Source: CADEED01 sp043747875 (GTDB lineage: Bacteria > Pseudomonadota > Gammaproteobacteria > Steroidobacterales > Steroidobacteraceae). Taken from it: DNA of 64,000 nt. Position numbers and translations under genes: made by a program. The stretch is taken from NCBI GenBank assembly GCA_043747875.1, contig JAYTOI010000122.1:1-64000 (forward strand), read 5' to 3'. Below are positions 24,492 through 33,911 of this stretch, piece after piece (within the stretch, counting starts at the first letter, position 1; every line of letters starts with the position of its first letter). Below the pieces are notes generated by a model. That model was given only the letters and a program-made list of their open reading frames with translations, was not told where the DNA came from and ran no database searches.

Positions 24492-27400
24492 TCATGACAG
24501 CACGACGAGCAAATCCTTCGCATCCACCTGCAACCCCGGCTTTGCCAGCACTTCGGCCACCGTGCCGTCGGCCTCCGCGCGCACGCTGGTTTCCATCTTC
24601 ATCGCCTCCATCGTCAGCAGCAGATCGCCCTTCGCGACCTTCTGCCCGACGATGGCCTTCACCGTGGCGATGGTGCCCGGCATGGGCGCGCCGACATGCA
24701 TGGCATTGCCCGGCTCCATCTTGCGCTGCGGCGGCCGCTTCGCCACCTGTGAGCGGTCGGTGACGATGATGGAACGCGGCTGGCCGTTGAGCTCGAAGAA
24801 CACCTGGCGCGTGCCGTCGTCACGCACTTCCGACAACGCCACGAAGCGCACGATGAGCGTCTTGCCACGCTCGATGTCGACGCTCACCTCTTCTCCCGGC
24901 TCCATGCCGTAGAAAAACACCGGCGTCGGCAGGATCGCGCAGTCGCCGTAGGCGGTGCGGTCCCGGGCATAGTCCAGGAACACCTTGGGATACATGAGAT
25001 ACGACGCGAACTGGGTGTCGGTCGCGGGCCGGCCTAACTTCTCGTCGAGCTTCTTGCGCTCGGCCACGAGATCGAGCGGCGGCAGCGCCGCACCCGGGCG
25101 CGTGGCAAGGGGCGGCACGTCCTTGAGCACCTTTTTCTGGATGCCCGCCGGCCAGCCGCCCTCGGGCCGGCCGAGGTCGCCGCGCATCATCTGCACTACG
25201 GATTCGGGGAAGGCCACTTCGACGTTCGGATCGAGCACCTGCTCCTTGGTGAGGCCGCTCGACACCATCATCAACGCGAGATCGCCGACCACCTTGGACG
25301 ACGGCGTCACCTTGACGATGTTGCCGAACATCTCGTTGACGTCGGCGTAAGTCTGGGAGACCTCGGGCCAACGCGAATCGTCGAGCCCGACGGAGCGCGC
25401 CTGCTCCTTGAGGTTGGTGTACTGCCCGCCGGGCATGCCGTGCACGTACACCTCGGACGCGCCCGAACGGATGTCGCTCTCGAACGCGAGATAGTTCTTG
25501 CGCACCTGCTCCCAGTACATGGAGATGGCGCGCAGGTTCGAAGGATCGAGGCCGATGTCGCGCCCCTGGAAACGCAGCGCCTCGACGATGGAGCCGAGGT
25601 TCGGCTGGGAAGTCAGCCCCGACAGGGCGTCGATGGCGCCATCGACCGCGTCGCAGCCCGCGGCCACGGCCGCGAGCACGCTGGCCGCCGCGATGCCCGA
25701 GGTGTCGTGCGTGTGGAAATGCACCGGCATCTTGAGCTCGTCCTTCAACGCCTTGACGAGCGTGTACGCGGCATTCGGCTGGCACAGGCCGGCCATGTCC
25801 TTGATGCCGAGGATGTGCGTGCCCGCTGCTTTGAGCTCGCGTCCCATCTTCAGGTAATAATCGAGCGTGTACTTCTTCTCGTGCGGCGACGACAGATTGC
25901 CCGTGTAGCAGATGGCCGCTTCGCAGAGCCTGCCGGTTTCGACCACCGCGTCGATGGCGACGCGCATGTTCTCGACCCAGTTGAGCGAGTCGAATACGCG
26001 GAACACGTCGACACCCGAGATGGCGGCCTGCTTCACGAAGGCGCGCACCACGTTGTCCGGGTAGTTAGTGTATCCGACGGCGTTCGCGGAGCGCAGCAGC
26101 ATCTGCAACAGCAGGTTCGGCATGGCCGCGCGGAACCATTCGAGGCGCGCCCAGGGATCCTCGCGCAGGAAACGCATCGCAACGTCGAACGTGGCGCCGC
26201 CCCAGCATTCCACCGAGAACAGCTGCGGCAGCATGTGCGCGTAATACGGCGCGATCGCAGCCATGTCGGGCTGCCGCATGCGTGTGGCCAGCAGCGACTG
26301 ATGCGCATCGCGCATCGTGGTGTCGGTGACGAGCACGCGGTTCTCGGCCATCATCCATTGCGCAAATTTGTCCGGCCCGAGCTCGTCGAGCTTCTGCTTC
26401 GTGCCAGGCGGCGGCGCCTTGGCCACGTTGAACCTGGGCATCCGCGCCAGCGTCATCTGCTTCGGCTTGATGCGGCCTTTCACTTCCGGGTTGCCGTTGA
26501 CGATGGTCTCGCCGATGAAACTCAGGATGCGCGTGGCCCGATCGCGCTTTTTTTCCCATTTGAATAATTCGGGCGTCTCGTCGATGAACTTGGTGGTGTA
26601 TTCGGCGTTCGCGAACTTCGGGTGCGTGATCACCTGGTCGAGGAAGCGCAGGTTGGTCGCGACACCGCGGATGCGGAACTCCCACAGCGCGCGGTGCATG
26701 CGCGCGATGGCCTCGGCGGGGCTCGGCGCCCACGCGGTCACTTTCACGAGCATCGAGTCGTACGAGCGCGTGAGGATGGCACCGGCGTACGCAGTGCCGG
26801 CATCGAGACGGATGCCGAAACCCGCCGGCGAGCGGTACGCGGTGATCTTGCCGTAGTCCGGCGAGAAGTTGTTCTCGGGGTCTTCGGTGGTGACGCGGCA
26901 CTGCAGCGCGTGCGAAGTGAGGTGGATGTCCTTTTGGGCGGGTACGCCGCTCGCGTCGTCGCCGATCTTGGCGCCGTCGGCGATGCGGATCTGCGCCTTC
27001 ACCAGGTCGATGCCCGTGACGGCCTCGGTGACGGTGTGCTCCACCTGGATGCGCGGATTCACCTCGATGAAATAGAACTTGGCGGTCTCGGCGTCCTGCA
27101 GGAATTCGACCGTGCCCGCATTGCGGTAGTGCACCGCGCGGCCGATCTGCAGCGCGTAGTCGCAGAGCTCTTTTCTCTGCGCGGTGGTCAGGAAGGCCGC
27201 CGGCGCGCGCTCGACCACCTTCTGGTTGCGGCGCTGCACGGTGCAGTCGCGCTCGAACAGATGCACGAGGTTGCCGTGCGTGTCCCCCAGGATCTGCACC
27301 TCGATGTGCCGCGCCTTGCGCACCAGCTTTTCGAGGTAGACCTCGTCGTTGCCGAATCCGGCCTTGGCCTCGCGGCGCGCGACCGGCAGCAGCTCAGCGA

Positions 27401-27941
27401 GCTGGGCATCGCTCTCGATGACGCGCATGCCGCGGCCGCCACCGCCCCAGCTCGCCTTCAGCATGACTGGATAGCCGACCTTGGCCGCCGCCTGCCTGGC
27501 AGTTTCGAGGTCCTCCGGCAGCGGCGGAGTCGCCGGCATGACCGGCACGCCGGCGGAAGTAGCTAGATTGCGCGCCGCAACCTTGTTGCCCAGCGTGCGC
27601 ATGATTTCCGGCGTGGGACCGACGAACAGAACGCCCTCGCGATTGCAGGCTTCTACGAATTGCGGGTTTTCCGACAGGAACCCATAGCCGGGGTGGATCG
27701 CGTCCGCTTTCGCCTCGACGGCGATGCGCAGGATGTCCTCGATGTCCAGATAGGCGTCCACCGGCGCCTTGCCGCGACCCACGAGATAGGCCTCGTCGGC
27801 CTTGGTCCGGTGCAGCGAGAAGCGGTCTTCCTGCGAATAGACGGCGATGGTGCGGATGCCCAGCTCGTTGGCCGCGCGCATGACGCGGATGGCGATTTCG
27901 CCGCGATTGGCGACGAGCAGGCTGCGGATTCGAGTCAGCAT
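24492..27941 (-). CDS. pyc: Pyruvate carboxylase
   Basis: A 1149-residue single-chain biotin enzyme that carboxylates pyruvate to oxaloacetate. Order of domains: biotin carboxylase (about 1-460, starting IRSLLVANRGEIAIR, with GGGGRGM and the EVNPRIQVEHTVTE segment), carboxyltransferase (about 530-820, TTMRDAHQSLLATRMR and HFHTHDTSG), allosteric linker, and biotinyl carrier with EAMKME, Lys1115 carrying biotin. Length fits the alpha4 form. The ATG at 27941 opens directly on the family N terminus. It stands alone and its promoter region holds a REP-like inverted repeat. Confidence 0.97.
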   Translation of the reverse strand: MLTRIRSLLVANRGEIAIRVMRAANELGIRTIAVYSQEDRFSLHRTKADEAYLVGRGKAPVDAYLDIEDILRIAVEAKADAIHPGYGFLSENPQFVEACNREGVLFVGPTPEIMRTLGNKVAARNLATSAGVPVMPATPPLPEDLETARQAAAKVGYPVMLKASWGGGGRGMRVIESDAQLAELLPVARREAKAGFGNDEVYLEKLVRKARHIEVQILGDTHGNLVHLFERDCTVQRRNQKVVERAPAAFLTTAQRKELCDYALQIGRAVHYRNAGTVEFLQDAETAKFYFIEVNPRIQVEHTVTEAVTGIDLVKAQIRIADGAKIGDDASGVPAQKDIHLTSHALQCRVTTEDPENNFSPDYGKITAYRSPAGFGIRLDAGTAYAGAILTRSYDSMLVKVTAWAPSPAEAIARMHRALWEFRIRGVATNLRFLDQVITHPKFANAEYTTKFIDETPELFKWEKKRDRATRILSFIGETIVNGNPEVKGRIKPKQMTLARMPRFNVAKAPPPGTKQKLDELGPDKFAQWMMAENRVLVTDTTMRDAHQSLLATRMRQPDMAAIAPYYAHMLPQLFSVECWGGATFDVAMRFLREDPWARLEWFRAAMPNLLLQMLLRSANAVGYTNYPDNVVRAFVKQAAISGVDVFRVFDSLNWVENMRVAIDAVVETGRLCEAAICYTGNLSSPHEKKYTLDYYLKMGRELKAAGTHILGIKDMAGLCQPNAAYTLVKALKDELKMPVHFHTHDTSGIAAASVLAAVAAGCDAVDGAIDALSGLTSQPNLGSIVEALRFQGRDIGLDPSNLRAISMYWEQVRKNYLAFESDIRSGASEVYVHGMPGGQYTNLKEQARSVGLDDSRWPEVSQTYADVNEMFGNIVKVTPSSKVVGDLALMMVSSGLTKEQVLDPNVEVAFPESVVQMMRGDLGRPEGGWPAGIQKKVLKDVPPLATRPGAALPPLDLVAERKKLDEKLGRPATDTQFASYLMYPKVFLDYARDRTAYGDCAILPTPVFFYGMEPGEEVSVDIERGKTLIVRFVALSEVRDDGTRQVFFELNGQPRSIIVTDRSQVAKRPPQRKMEPGNAMHVGAPMPGTIATVKAIVGQKVAKGDLLLTMEAMKMETSVRAEADGTVAEVLAKPGLQVDAKDLLVVLS

Positions 27942-27995
27942 GAATGGCGTCTTCTAATATGATTCCCCGGAACACGGAATCTTAGCGAAAACGGG

Positions 27996-28054
27996 ACCCG
28001 GAAATTGGGGACTGTCCTTTTTGTTCTCGTGGGGACTGTCCCCATTTTCCGGGT
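27996..28054. repeat. REP-like inverted repeat
   Basis: Arms at 27996-28017 (ACCCGGAAATTGGGGACTGT plus CC) and 28033-28054 are reverse complements at 20 of 22 positions with a 15-base loop. The GGGGACTG core is shared with the repeat at 49848-49891. The element sits in the divergent gap between pyc and the isoaspartyl peptidase gene. Confidence 0.6.
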
Positions 28055-28112
28055 CTTTTCGGTGCTGGTAGCCTCGCTCATGCACCCACTGCGTGCGCGC
28101 CGAAGGAAATAC

Positions 28113-29027
28113 ATGTTCGCAATCGCCATTCACGGCGGCGCGGGCTCTCTGCCACGAGACAATCGCGTCCCCGAGCAGGAGCGCACCTATCTCGGGGGCC
28201 TCGAGTCGGCGCTCGACGCGGGCTACGAGGTGCTCGAGCGCGGCCATTCGAGCCTCGACGCGGTGGTGGCCGCGGTTCGTGTCCTGGAGGACAACCCCTT
28301 GTTCAATGCGGGACTCGGCGCGGCGCTCGATCGCGACGGCGTGGCCGAGCTCGATGCGTCGGTGATGGACGGCGGGACGCTGGGCGCGGGCGCCGTCACC
28401 GGACTCAAGCACGTGAAGAATCCGATCGAGCTGGCTCGATTGATAATGCAGTCACCACACGTGATGCTCGTGGGCGCGGGCGCCGAGGAGTTCGCGCGGC
28501 TGCAGGGCGTGGAGCTGGTGTCGAACGAATACTTCCGCACGCCGGTGCGCGAGCAACAGTTGAAGCGGCTGCTGCGCGGCGCAGGGGAGAAGGAGAACGA
28601 TCTGTCGGCCATCGTCACCATGGGCACCGTGGGCGCGGTGGCGCTCGATGCGCACGGCCATCTCGCGGCCGCGACGTCCACCGGAGGCATGACGGGCAAG
28701 CGCTGGGGTCGCGTTGGCGATTCGCCGATCATCGGCGCGGGTACGTACGCGAACGACTCCGGCTGCGCAGTTTCGGCCACGGGGCACGGCGAGTACTTCA
28801 TCCGCGCGGTCGTTGCTCACGACATCAGCGCGCAGGTGGAGTATCTGAAGCGCCCGCTGCGAGAAGCGGTGGATTCCGTGCTGGGCAAGATGGCCGCGCT
28901 GGGTGGAAATGGCGGTGTCATCGCGATAGACGCGCGCGGCGAGATCGCGATGGAGTTCAACAGCGAGGGGATGTTCCGCGGCGCGCGCACGTCGGCGGGC
29001 AGGCGCGAGGTGGCTATCTACCGCTGA
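28113..29027 (+). CDS. iaaA: Isoaspartyl peptidase / L-asparaginase (Ntn hydrolase)
   Basis: A 304-residue precursor of the plant-type asparaginase family, which removes isoaspartyl residues and hydrolyses asparagine. IHGGAG at the N terminus is the family signature. Self-cleavage should occur before Thr172 in TMGTVGAVALD, the new N-terminal nucleophile of the small subunit; TSTGGMTGKRWGRVGDSPIIG follows as in homologues. ATG at 28113 has AAGGAA upstream; the frame is open further out but through the REP-like repeat. No signal peptide. Its 3' end overlaps the convergent membrane gene by 14 bases. Confidence 0.92.
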   Translation: MFAIAIHGGAGSLPRDNRVPEQERTYLGGLESALDAGYEVLERGHSSLDAVVAAVRVLEDNPLFNAGLGAALDRDGVAELDASVMDGGTLGAGAVTGLKHVKNPIELARLIMQSPHVMLVGAGAEEFARLQGVELVSNEYFRTPVREQQLKRLLRGAGEKENDLSAIVTMGTVGAVALDAHGHLAAATSTGGMTGKRWGRVGDSPIIGAGTYANDSGCAVSATGHGEYFIRAVVAHDISAQVEYLKRPLREAVDSVLGKMAALGGNGGVIAIDARGEIAMEFNSEGMFRGARTSAGRREVAIYR

Positions 29028-29463
29028 AAGCGTGCCCGCGGCGACGAATGCTCTCCACCAACCAGCCGATGATGAGCAAGCCCGTCAACCCGAACCAAAC
29101 CCACTGGCTCGTCGATCTCGATTCCGTGAACGCGGACCAGGCCATCCAAACGAGTCCGCAGCAAAAGAGCACCAGCTTTGCGATGTGCCTTCGCGGCGAA
29201 TTCAACCATCTTGGGTACTTCAGCCAGGCCGGCGCCTTCGCCGTATTGATGCGTCCTGAGGCAACGAACCAGAAGGGCCACAAAGTCAGGCACAGGAAGC
29301 CGACGCCCAGGTACGGCCGCGGTTCGCTGAGAGCCTCCGCCGGATTCTCGGCGATGTGCGGCGCAAGGAGAGCCACGAAGTAAATCGCGATGGCCAGTCC
29401 CGCGATGCCCACGATGACGCGCGTGGCGGATCCCGCGACGGGATAGTCCGCAGCAGAGGACAT
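29014..29463 (-). CDS. Small membrane protein of unknown function
   Basis: A 149-residue protein with about four hydrophobic segments (near 17-37, 50-67, 94-111 and 120-138) and a short basic C-terminal tail. No family recognised. It begins three bases after the stop of the diguanylate cyclase, so the two are probably co-transcribed and it may act in the same membrane process. Its end overlaps the end of the isoaspartyl peptidase gene. Confidence 0.6.
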   Translation of the reverse strand: MSSAADYPVAGSATRVIVGIAGLAIAIYFVALLAPHIAENPAEALSEPRPYLGVGFLCLTLWPFWFVASGRINTAKAPAWLKYPRWLNSPRRHIAKLVLFCCGLVWMAWSAFTESRSTSQWVWFGLTGLLIIGWLVESIRRRGHAFSGR

Positions 29464-29466
29464 AAG

Positions 29467-30717
29467 CTAACTAGCCGTCTTGCTGAGCGGCGCCTCGGAC
29501 GGCCGGATCGGCAGCACGGTGGTGGCGGCCGGATCCGTGCGGCTCGCGCCCTGCTCCGCGGCGACGTAACGATCGCGACCCTGGTGCTTGGCCGCATACA
29601 GCGCCTGGTCGGCGAGCTGGATGGCCGCGTCGTGCGAAGCCAGGCGATACGCATCCACCGACACGACACCGACGCTCACGGTGACGTAGGGCTGCGTCTC
29701 GGAGCTGGCGTGCGGAATGCGCAACTCGCGCACTGCGGTCAGCAGGCCACGCGCGATGCTCTCGCCGTAGGCGCGGTCCGCACCATACAGCACCGCTACG
29801 AGCTCCTCGCCTCCGTAACGCGCCACGAAGTCGAGCGGGCGACGGCGCGCCGCGTCCCGCAGCGCGCTCGACACGCGCCGCAGGCAATCGTCGCCGGCGA
29901 TGTGGCCGTAGTGATCGTTGTAGGGCTTGAAGTAATCGATGTCGATCATGATCACGGCCAGCGTCTGCCGATCGCGCTGCGCCTGCTGCCACACGCGGCG
30001 GATCTGATCCTCGAACGCCGCGCGATTGAGCAGCGTGGTCAACCCGTCGTGCGTTGCGACTTCGGTGAGCCGGCGATGCTCGAGGAACGCGGTTCGATTT
30101 GCGTGCTCCAGCTGGTAGGAAGCCACCAAGCCGATGAGGTTCGAGCAGAACATCAGGAACATGAGGTACGACGCCGTCGCGGTCTGCATCGGCGTGGTGA
30201 ACGACGCGATGACCAGCGCCGCGAATACGATGAGATTGACGGTGGCCGCCGCGCGAAAGCGCAGGCCGATCATGAAATAGAAGAAGAACGACGCGAGCAG
30301 CAGCCGCGCGCCCACCAACGGGACTTCCGTGGGCGGCGAGAACGCCGCCATGAGCACGGTGCCGATACCAAATAATGGGGCGACTACGCTGACGCCGACT
30401 TCATACCACCGCTCGTAGAACCGCTTCGTCGTGAAGACGAGCATGAGGATGACCGCGGGCACGTGCATTCCCAAGCGCACGAAGTTCGACACCTCGGTGT
30501 GCTCGGACGACAGCACGAAGTGATCGAGGATCGCGAAACCGATGACGGTACCGGCCGACAGGCAGATCGCGAGGCGATTCCACATGCGCAGGCGCGTGCG
30601 GTGCTCGGATCGGAACTCGCTTTCGAGAGGCTCAGGGAATTGGAGGAAGCGAAAACCGCTCGCGAGCAGACGCGCTGCGTCCGAGCTGTTTGCCGCCGAA
30701 ATTTTCGCGGGCGCCAT
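29467..30717 (-). CDS. Membrane diguanylate cyclase (GGDEF)
   Basis: A 416-residue protein: five to six membrane helices (about 50-215) and a C-terminal GGDEF domain (about 240-400). The active loop reads GGEEL in ARYGGEELVAVLYGAD, a tolerated variant, and the metal segment MIDIDYFKPYNDHYGHIAGD is intact, so it probably makes cyclic di-GMP. No I-site RxxD could be placed with confidence. The ATG at 30717 has AAGGGA five bases upstream; a further 58 codons of open frame upstream look non-coding. It heads a two-gene unit with the small membrane protein. Confidence 0.85.
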   Translation of the reverse strand: MAPAKISAANSSDAARLLASGFRFLQFPEPLESEFRSEHRTRLRMWNRLAICLSAGTVIGFAILDHFVLSSEHTEVSNFVRLGMHVPAVILMLVFTTKRFYERWYEVGVSVVAPLFGIGTVLMAAFSPPTEVPLVGARLLLASFFFYFMIGLRFRAAATVNLIVFAALVIASFTTPMQTATASYLMFLMFCSNLIGLVASYQLEHANRTAFLEHRRLTEVATHDGLTTLLNRAAFEDQIRRVWQQAQRDRQTLAVIMIDIDYFKPYNDHYGHIAGDDCLRRVSSALRDAARRRPLDFVARYGGEELVAVLYGADRAYGESIARGLLTAVRELRIPHASSETQPYVTVSVGVVSVDAYRLASHDAAIQLADQALYAAKHQGRDRYVAAEQGASRTDPAATTVLPIRPSEAPLSKTAS

Positions 30718-30815
30718 TCGTCCCTTAGTCCAACCCTTGGGGAGGGTTTCCCTGTCAGATACTGCTTTGTATGTGTTCGGCAGTCGCGGCGCAAGCCGCG
30801 GACGAAACGCAGGTC

Positions 30816-31010
30816 TTAAGGCCGGCGTACCGGCGGTCGCAACGGGTCTGAAACCTTCACGCGCGTGCGCCAGACTTCGTACGGGCTCCATGCCGGTTTG
30901 CGCGCGGTGGGTGCGGCATCACGGGAAATCACGGCAGAAAAGCCATCTTCGTTGGCTGCTTTTGCCGCTGACTCGAGCATGGTCTGCCCGGTCTGATTTT
31001 TGTTTTTCAT
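30816..31010 (-). CDS. Small hypothetical protein
   Basis: A 64-residue ORF beginning MKNKNQTGQTMLESAAKAAN and containing PYEVWRTRVK, a protein-like stretch. Upstream is AGGGCTC, an acceptable binding site. A GCCGG/CCGGC hairpin follows the stop. No homologue is claimed. The 98 bases between its stop and the next gene and the 129 bases between it and gshA show nothing else recognisable. Confidence 0.4.
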   Translation of the reverse strand: MKNKNQTGQTMLESAAKAANEDGFSAVISRDAAPTARKPAWSPYEVWRTRVKVSDPLRPPVRRP

Positions 31011-31139
31011 TTTGAGCCCTGAACCGAATGGACCTTGAGGTCTTCTTGGTCGGGGATTCTAGTATGCGATCTTCCAAAGAAAAGCCTTCTAGAACGATCT
31101 TTTACGGATATGTCAAGAGTAAGAACTGCGTCACAGTTT

Positions 31140-32720
31140 TCAGCCGGCCAGATACTCCGCCAGATACTCCGGAAAGCTTTTTTTGTCCTTCGATTCCACT
31201 GCCGCCTGCGCCTTAAGGGACTCTTCGGCGAGGTTTTTGAATTCCGTCAGGCGGTCGACGTTTGGCGGATACATCGCCAGGAAGTATTCCTTGTGTTGGC
31301 GCGACATGCGCAGCGCCATATCGAAGAACGACTCACCGGTGTTCTCGAGCTCCGCGAGCATGCGCGCCGACGGCGTGAGTGACACCTCCGCGATCTTGGC
31401 CGCCTGAACCGCGAGCGCCGCGGAATACGGCTTCGCGGCGTCGCCAAGATCGAGGATTTCCGCTACGCCCTGCATGGAATCGATGAGCTCGCGCGCCCAC
31501 GCGTGCATGGGAACGTCTCGCCCGTCGCGCTTCAACATGAGCCCGGGCTCGCGTCCGCGACGCGCGACGACCACGTGGTTTGCGTCGAGCACTTCCTGCT
31601 CGGAGGCATCTATGAGCGGCGAGTCCTTCATGAGGCACAGCGCCAGGAACACCTCGAGGAAGCGCAGCTTGTTCTGATTCACGCCCACGGGATCGAACGC
31701 GCTCACGTCGAGTGCGCGCACTTCGACGTACTCGACGCCCGCGCGACGCAGCGCCTTGGTGGGACGCTCGCCGGAGCGCGCCACGCGCTTCGGACGGATG
31801 AAGCTGTAGTACTCGTTCTCGATCTGCAGGATATTGGCGTTGAGCTGCCGCCACTCGCCGTCAACTTCGACGCCTAGCTTCTCGTACGGCGGATGCGGCG
31901 TGGTGATGGCGCGCGACAGGTCACGCACGTATTCGTCCAGGCTGTTGACCGACACCGACAGCCCGGATTGGTTGCGGTTGCGGTAGCCGATATCGCTCAT
32001 GCGCAGGGACGTGGCGTAAGGCTCGTACGACGTGTCCTTCGAGAGGCGCGGCAGCGTCACGTTGCGCCCGCGCAGGAAGCTGTTGCACACCACGGGCGAG
32101 ACGCCGAATAGATAGAGCACGATCCAGCCGTGCCGCCGGTAGTTGCGCAGCAAGTGGAAATAGCGGTCGGACACGAACGACTGACCCCGCTCGCGCGACT
32201 GGACGACATCGGTCCACGCGTCCCACATCTTCTCGGGGAACGAGTAGTTGAAGTGCACACCGGAGATGGCCTGCATGACGCGGCCGTACCGGACGCCGAG
32301 ACCGTTGCGATAGACGGTCTTCATGCGCCCGATGTTGGACTTGCCGAATTGCGCGATCGGAATGTCTGCATCGCCGCCGATGATCGACGGCATCGACGTC
32401 GCCCACAGCAGCTCGTCGTCGAGATGTTGATAGACGAACTGGTGCAGGTCGAGCAGGTACTGGATCAGCTCCCAGCTGGTACGGAATGTCGGCGACACCA
32501 GCTCGATCAACGCTTCGGAATAGTCGGTGGTGATGTTGTCGTTGGTGAGCGCGCTGCCGAGCGCCGCCGGATGCGGCGTCTGCGCGATGTGCCCGTCCGG
32601 CGTGACGCGCAGCGACTCTTTCTCGACACCCTTGCGGCCACCTCGAATGATGCCCGGCTCGCCGCTGTTGATCAGCGCCGCGAGTGTTTGTTCGAACCGT
32701 CGATCAATGGCGGCACTCAT
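31140..32720 (-). CDS. gshA: Glutamate-cysteine ligase, proteobacterial type 1
   Basis: A 526-residue enzyme joining glutamate and cysteine, the first step of glutathione synthesis. Family features: GGRKGVEKESLRV (ATP and glutamate site) near residue 27, TNDNITTDYSEALIELVSP, then SGVHFNYSFPE and SDIGYRNRNQSGLSVSVNSL, typical of the E. coli-type family. Length matches. The C-terminal sequence contains a near repeat, PEYLAEYLAG. The gene stands alone; no gshB is in the window. Confidence 0.95.
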   Translation of the reverse strand: MSAAIDRRFEQTLAALINSGEPGIIRGGRKGVEKESLRVTPDGHIAQTPHPAALGSALTNDNITTDYSEALIELVSPTFRTSWELIQYLLDLHQFVYQHLDDELLWATSMPSIIGGDADIPIAQFGKSNIGRMKTVYRNGLGVRYGRVMQAISGVHFNYSFPEKMWDAWTDVVQSRERGQSFVSDRYFHLLRNYRRHGWIVLYLFGVSPVVCNSFLRGRNVTLPRLSKDTSYEPYATSLRMSDIGYRNRNQSGLSVSVNSLDEYVRDLSRAITTPHPPYEKLGVEVDGEWRQLNANILQIENEYYSFIRPKRVARSGERPTKALRRAGVEYVEVRALDVSAFDPVGVNQNKLRFLEVFLALCLMKDSPLIDASEQEVLDANHVVVARRGREPGLMLKRDGRDVPMHAWARELIDSMQGVAEILDLGDAAKPYSAALAVQAAKIAEVSLTPSARMLAELENTGESFFDMALRMSRQHKEYFLAMYPPNVDRLTEFKNLAEESLKAQAAVESKDKKSFPEYLAEYLAG

Positions 32721-32809
32721 GAGGGGCCGGCATCTTGCCCGCGCCTCCCTGCAATGCGCAATCAGTCAATGGAGAGAGGCCAGTCCGGAATATGAGTGCA
32801 GACAAAGAT

Positions 32810-33460
32810 TCAGCGGCGGGCATTCGCCTGGGCGCGTACACGTTGTTCGGCCTCACAACGACGGCGCAGGTCGGCCAGCATCTGCGGCAGCTCCCGCTTG
32901 AACGTCGAGCGCGCCAGCCAGTTGGGCACGTATGCCGGAGGGTCGATGAACACCCGATAGCGCAGCAGCGTGCGCTCACTGTGCCCGGCCGGGTCGGCCG
33001 GGTCAGCCGGCTCGAATTCCCATACACCCTCATTGGCCTTGAAGTCGCCGTGATCCTGGTGAAATGCAATGCTGCGGTCGGTCACGAAGTCCGCGCGAAA
33101 TACATACTGGATGCGCGGCGCGTACCAGCCGAAGTCGATTTCGTGCTCCACGAGCTGCCAGCTGCCGTCCGCGGCGCGCTGCTGCACACGGCACAGGCGC
33201 AGGTGCGGGACATATTTCAGTGCGTCCTCACAATGAGTCATGAGCTGGAAGACCACGTGGGGCGGTGCGTCGATGAGCATGGCGGCGCGAACCGTGCCAC
33301 GGCGCTGGTTGGCATCGAGGCTGGCGCGGATGACCACCTCGCGCTGCTCGACGCGCCTTAACTCCGCGTCCGAAAGCGCAAAGTCGGCTGCGGGCAGCCG
33401 GGAACCCCAGGCGAGCGCCAGGAACAGACCAAACGCGCCCCGTCGCCATGAAGTCCCCAT
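32810..33460 (-). CDS. Exported SRPBCC (START-like) domain protein
   Basis: A 216-residue protein with a signal peptide (about 1-25: RRGAFGLFLALAWGSRLPAA) and a START/polyketide-cyclase-like fold (about 45-205): RAAMLIDAPPHVVFQLMTHC opens the domain and the closing long helix carries LARSTFKRELPQMLADLRRR. Such pockets bind hydrophobic ligands; the ligand is unknown. The chosen ATG at 33460 gives a proper signal peptide; 19 further codons upstream would bury it. It diverges from a DUF2845 gene over 95 bases. Confidence 0.7.
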   Translation of the reverse strand: MGTSWRRGAFGLFLALAWGSRLPAADFALSDAELRRVEQREVVIRASLDANQRRGTVRAAMLIDAPPHVVFQLMTHCEDALKYVPHLRLCRVQQRAADGSWQLVEHEIDFGWYAPRIQYVFRADFVTDRSIAFHQDHGDFKANEGVWEFEPADPADPAGHSERTLLRYRVFIDPPAYVPNWLARSTFKRELPQMLADLRRRCEAEQRVRAQANARR

Positions 33461-33555
33461 GCATCGTAAGTACGGTGTTTTGGGGGGAAAGTTCTGTCGG
33501 CGCGCGACGATGTTCATTGTGCGTTAAGCGCCAAAGGCATATTTTTCACCTCACC

Positions 33556-33897
33556 ATGCCCCGCACCGCCCTGCTCGTCGTCGTCGCCCTGCTGGCTTCC
33601 TCGCCGGCGTTCGCGGCGTTCCGCTGCGGGTCGAAGGTCGTCAGCGAGGGTGACATCCGGTCGGAAGTGGCGGTGAAGTGCGGCGAGCCCACCGAGGTCC
33701 TGAGTCAGCGCAGCGTGTTTCGCCGGCCGGTGATCTGGAGGTCCGGGCGACCGTTTTTCGTCGGCGAGGACTTCATCGAGATCCCGGTCGAGACCTGGAT
33801 CTACAACCTCGGTCCTAACAAGCTGATGCGCCGACTGCGCTTCGAAGGCGGCGTGCTGGCCGAGATCGAGACGCTGGGTTACGGCTACCTCGACTGA
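33556..33897 (+). CDS. DUF2845 family exported protein
   Basis: A 113-residue protein with a signal peptide (ALLVVVALLASSPAFA) and the DUF2845 pattern: FRCGSKVVSEGD, KCGEP, then ETWIYNLGPNKLMRRLRFE and a final IETLGYGY. Two cysteines may pair in the periplasm. Function is not known for the family. The ATG at 33556 is chosen because it opens on the signal peptide; the binding site is weak. Confidence 0.8.
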   Translation: MPRTALLVVVALLASSPAFAAFRCGSKVVSEGDIRSEVAVKCGEPTEVLSQRSVFRRPVIWRSGRPFFVGEDFIEIPVETWIYNLGPNKLMRRLRFEGGVLAEIETLGYGYLD

Positions 33898-33911
33898 ATA
33901 GCGGCGCCGGG

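Noticed and set aside
30718..30840. A c-di-GMP (GEMM) riboswitch before the diguanylate cyclase
   Set aside because: The leader has small hairpins but not the conserved GEMM core sequence.
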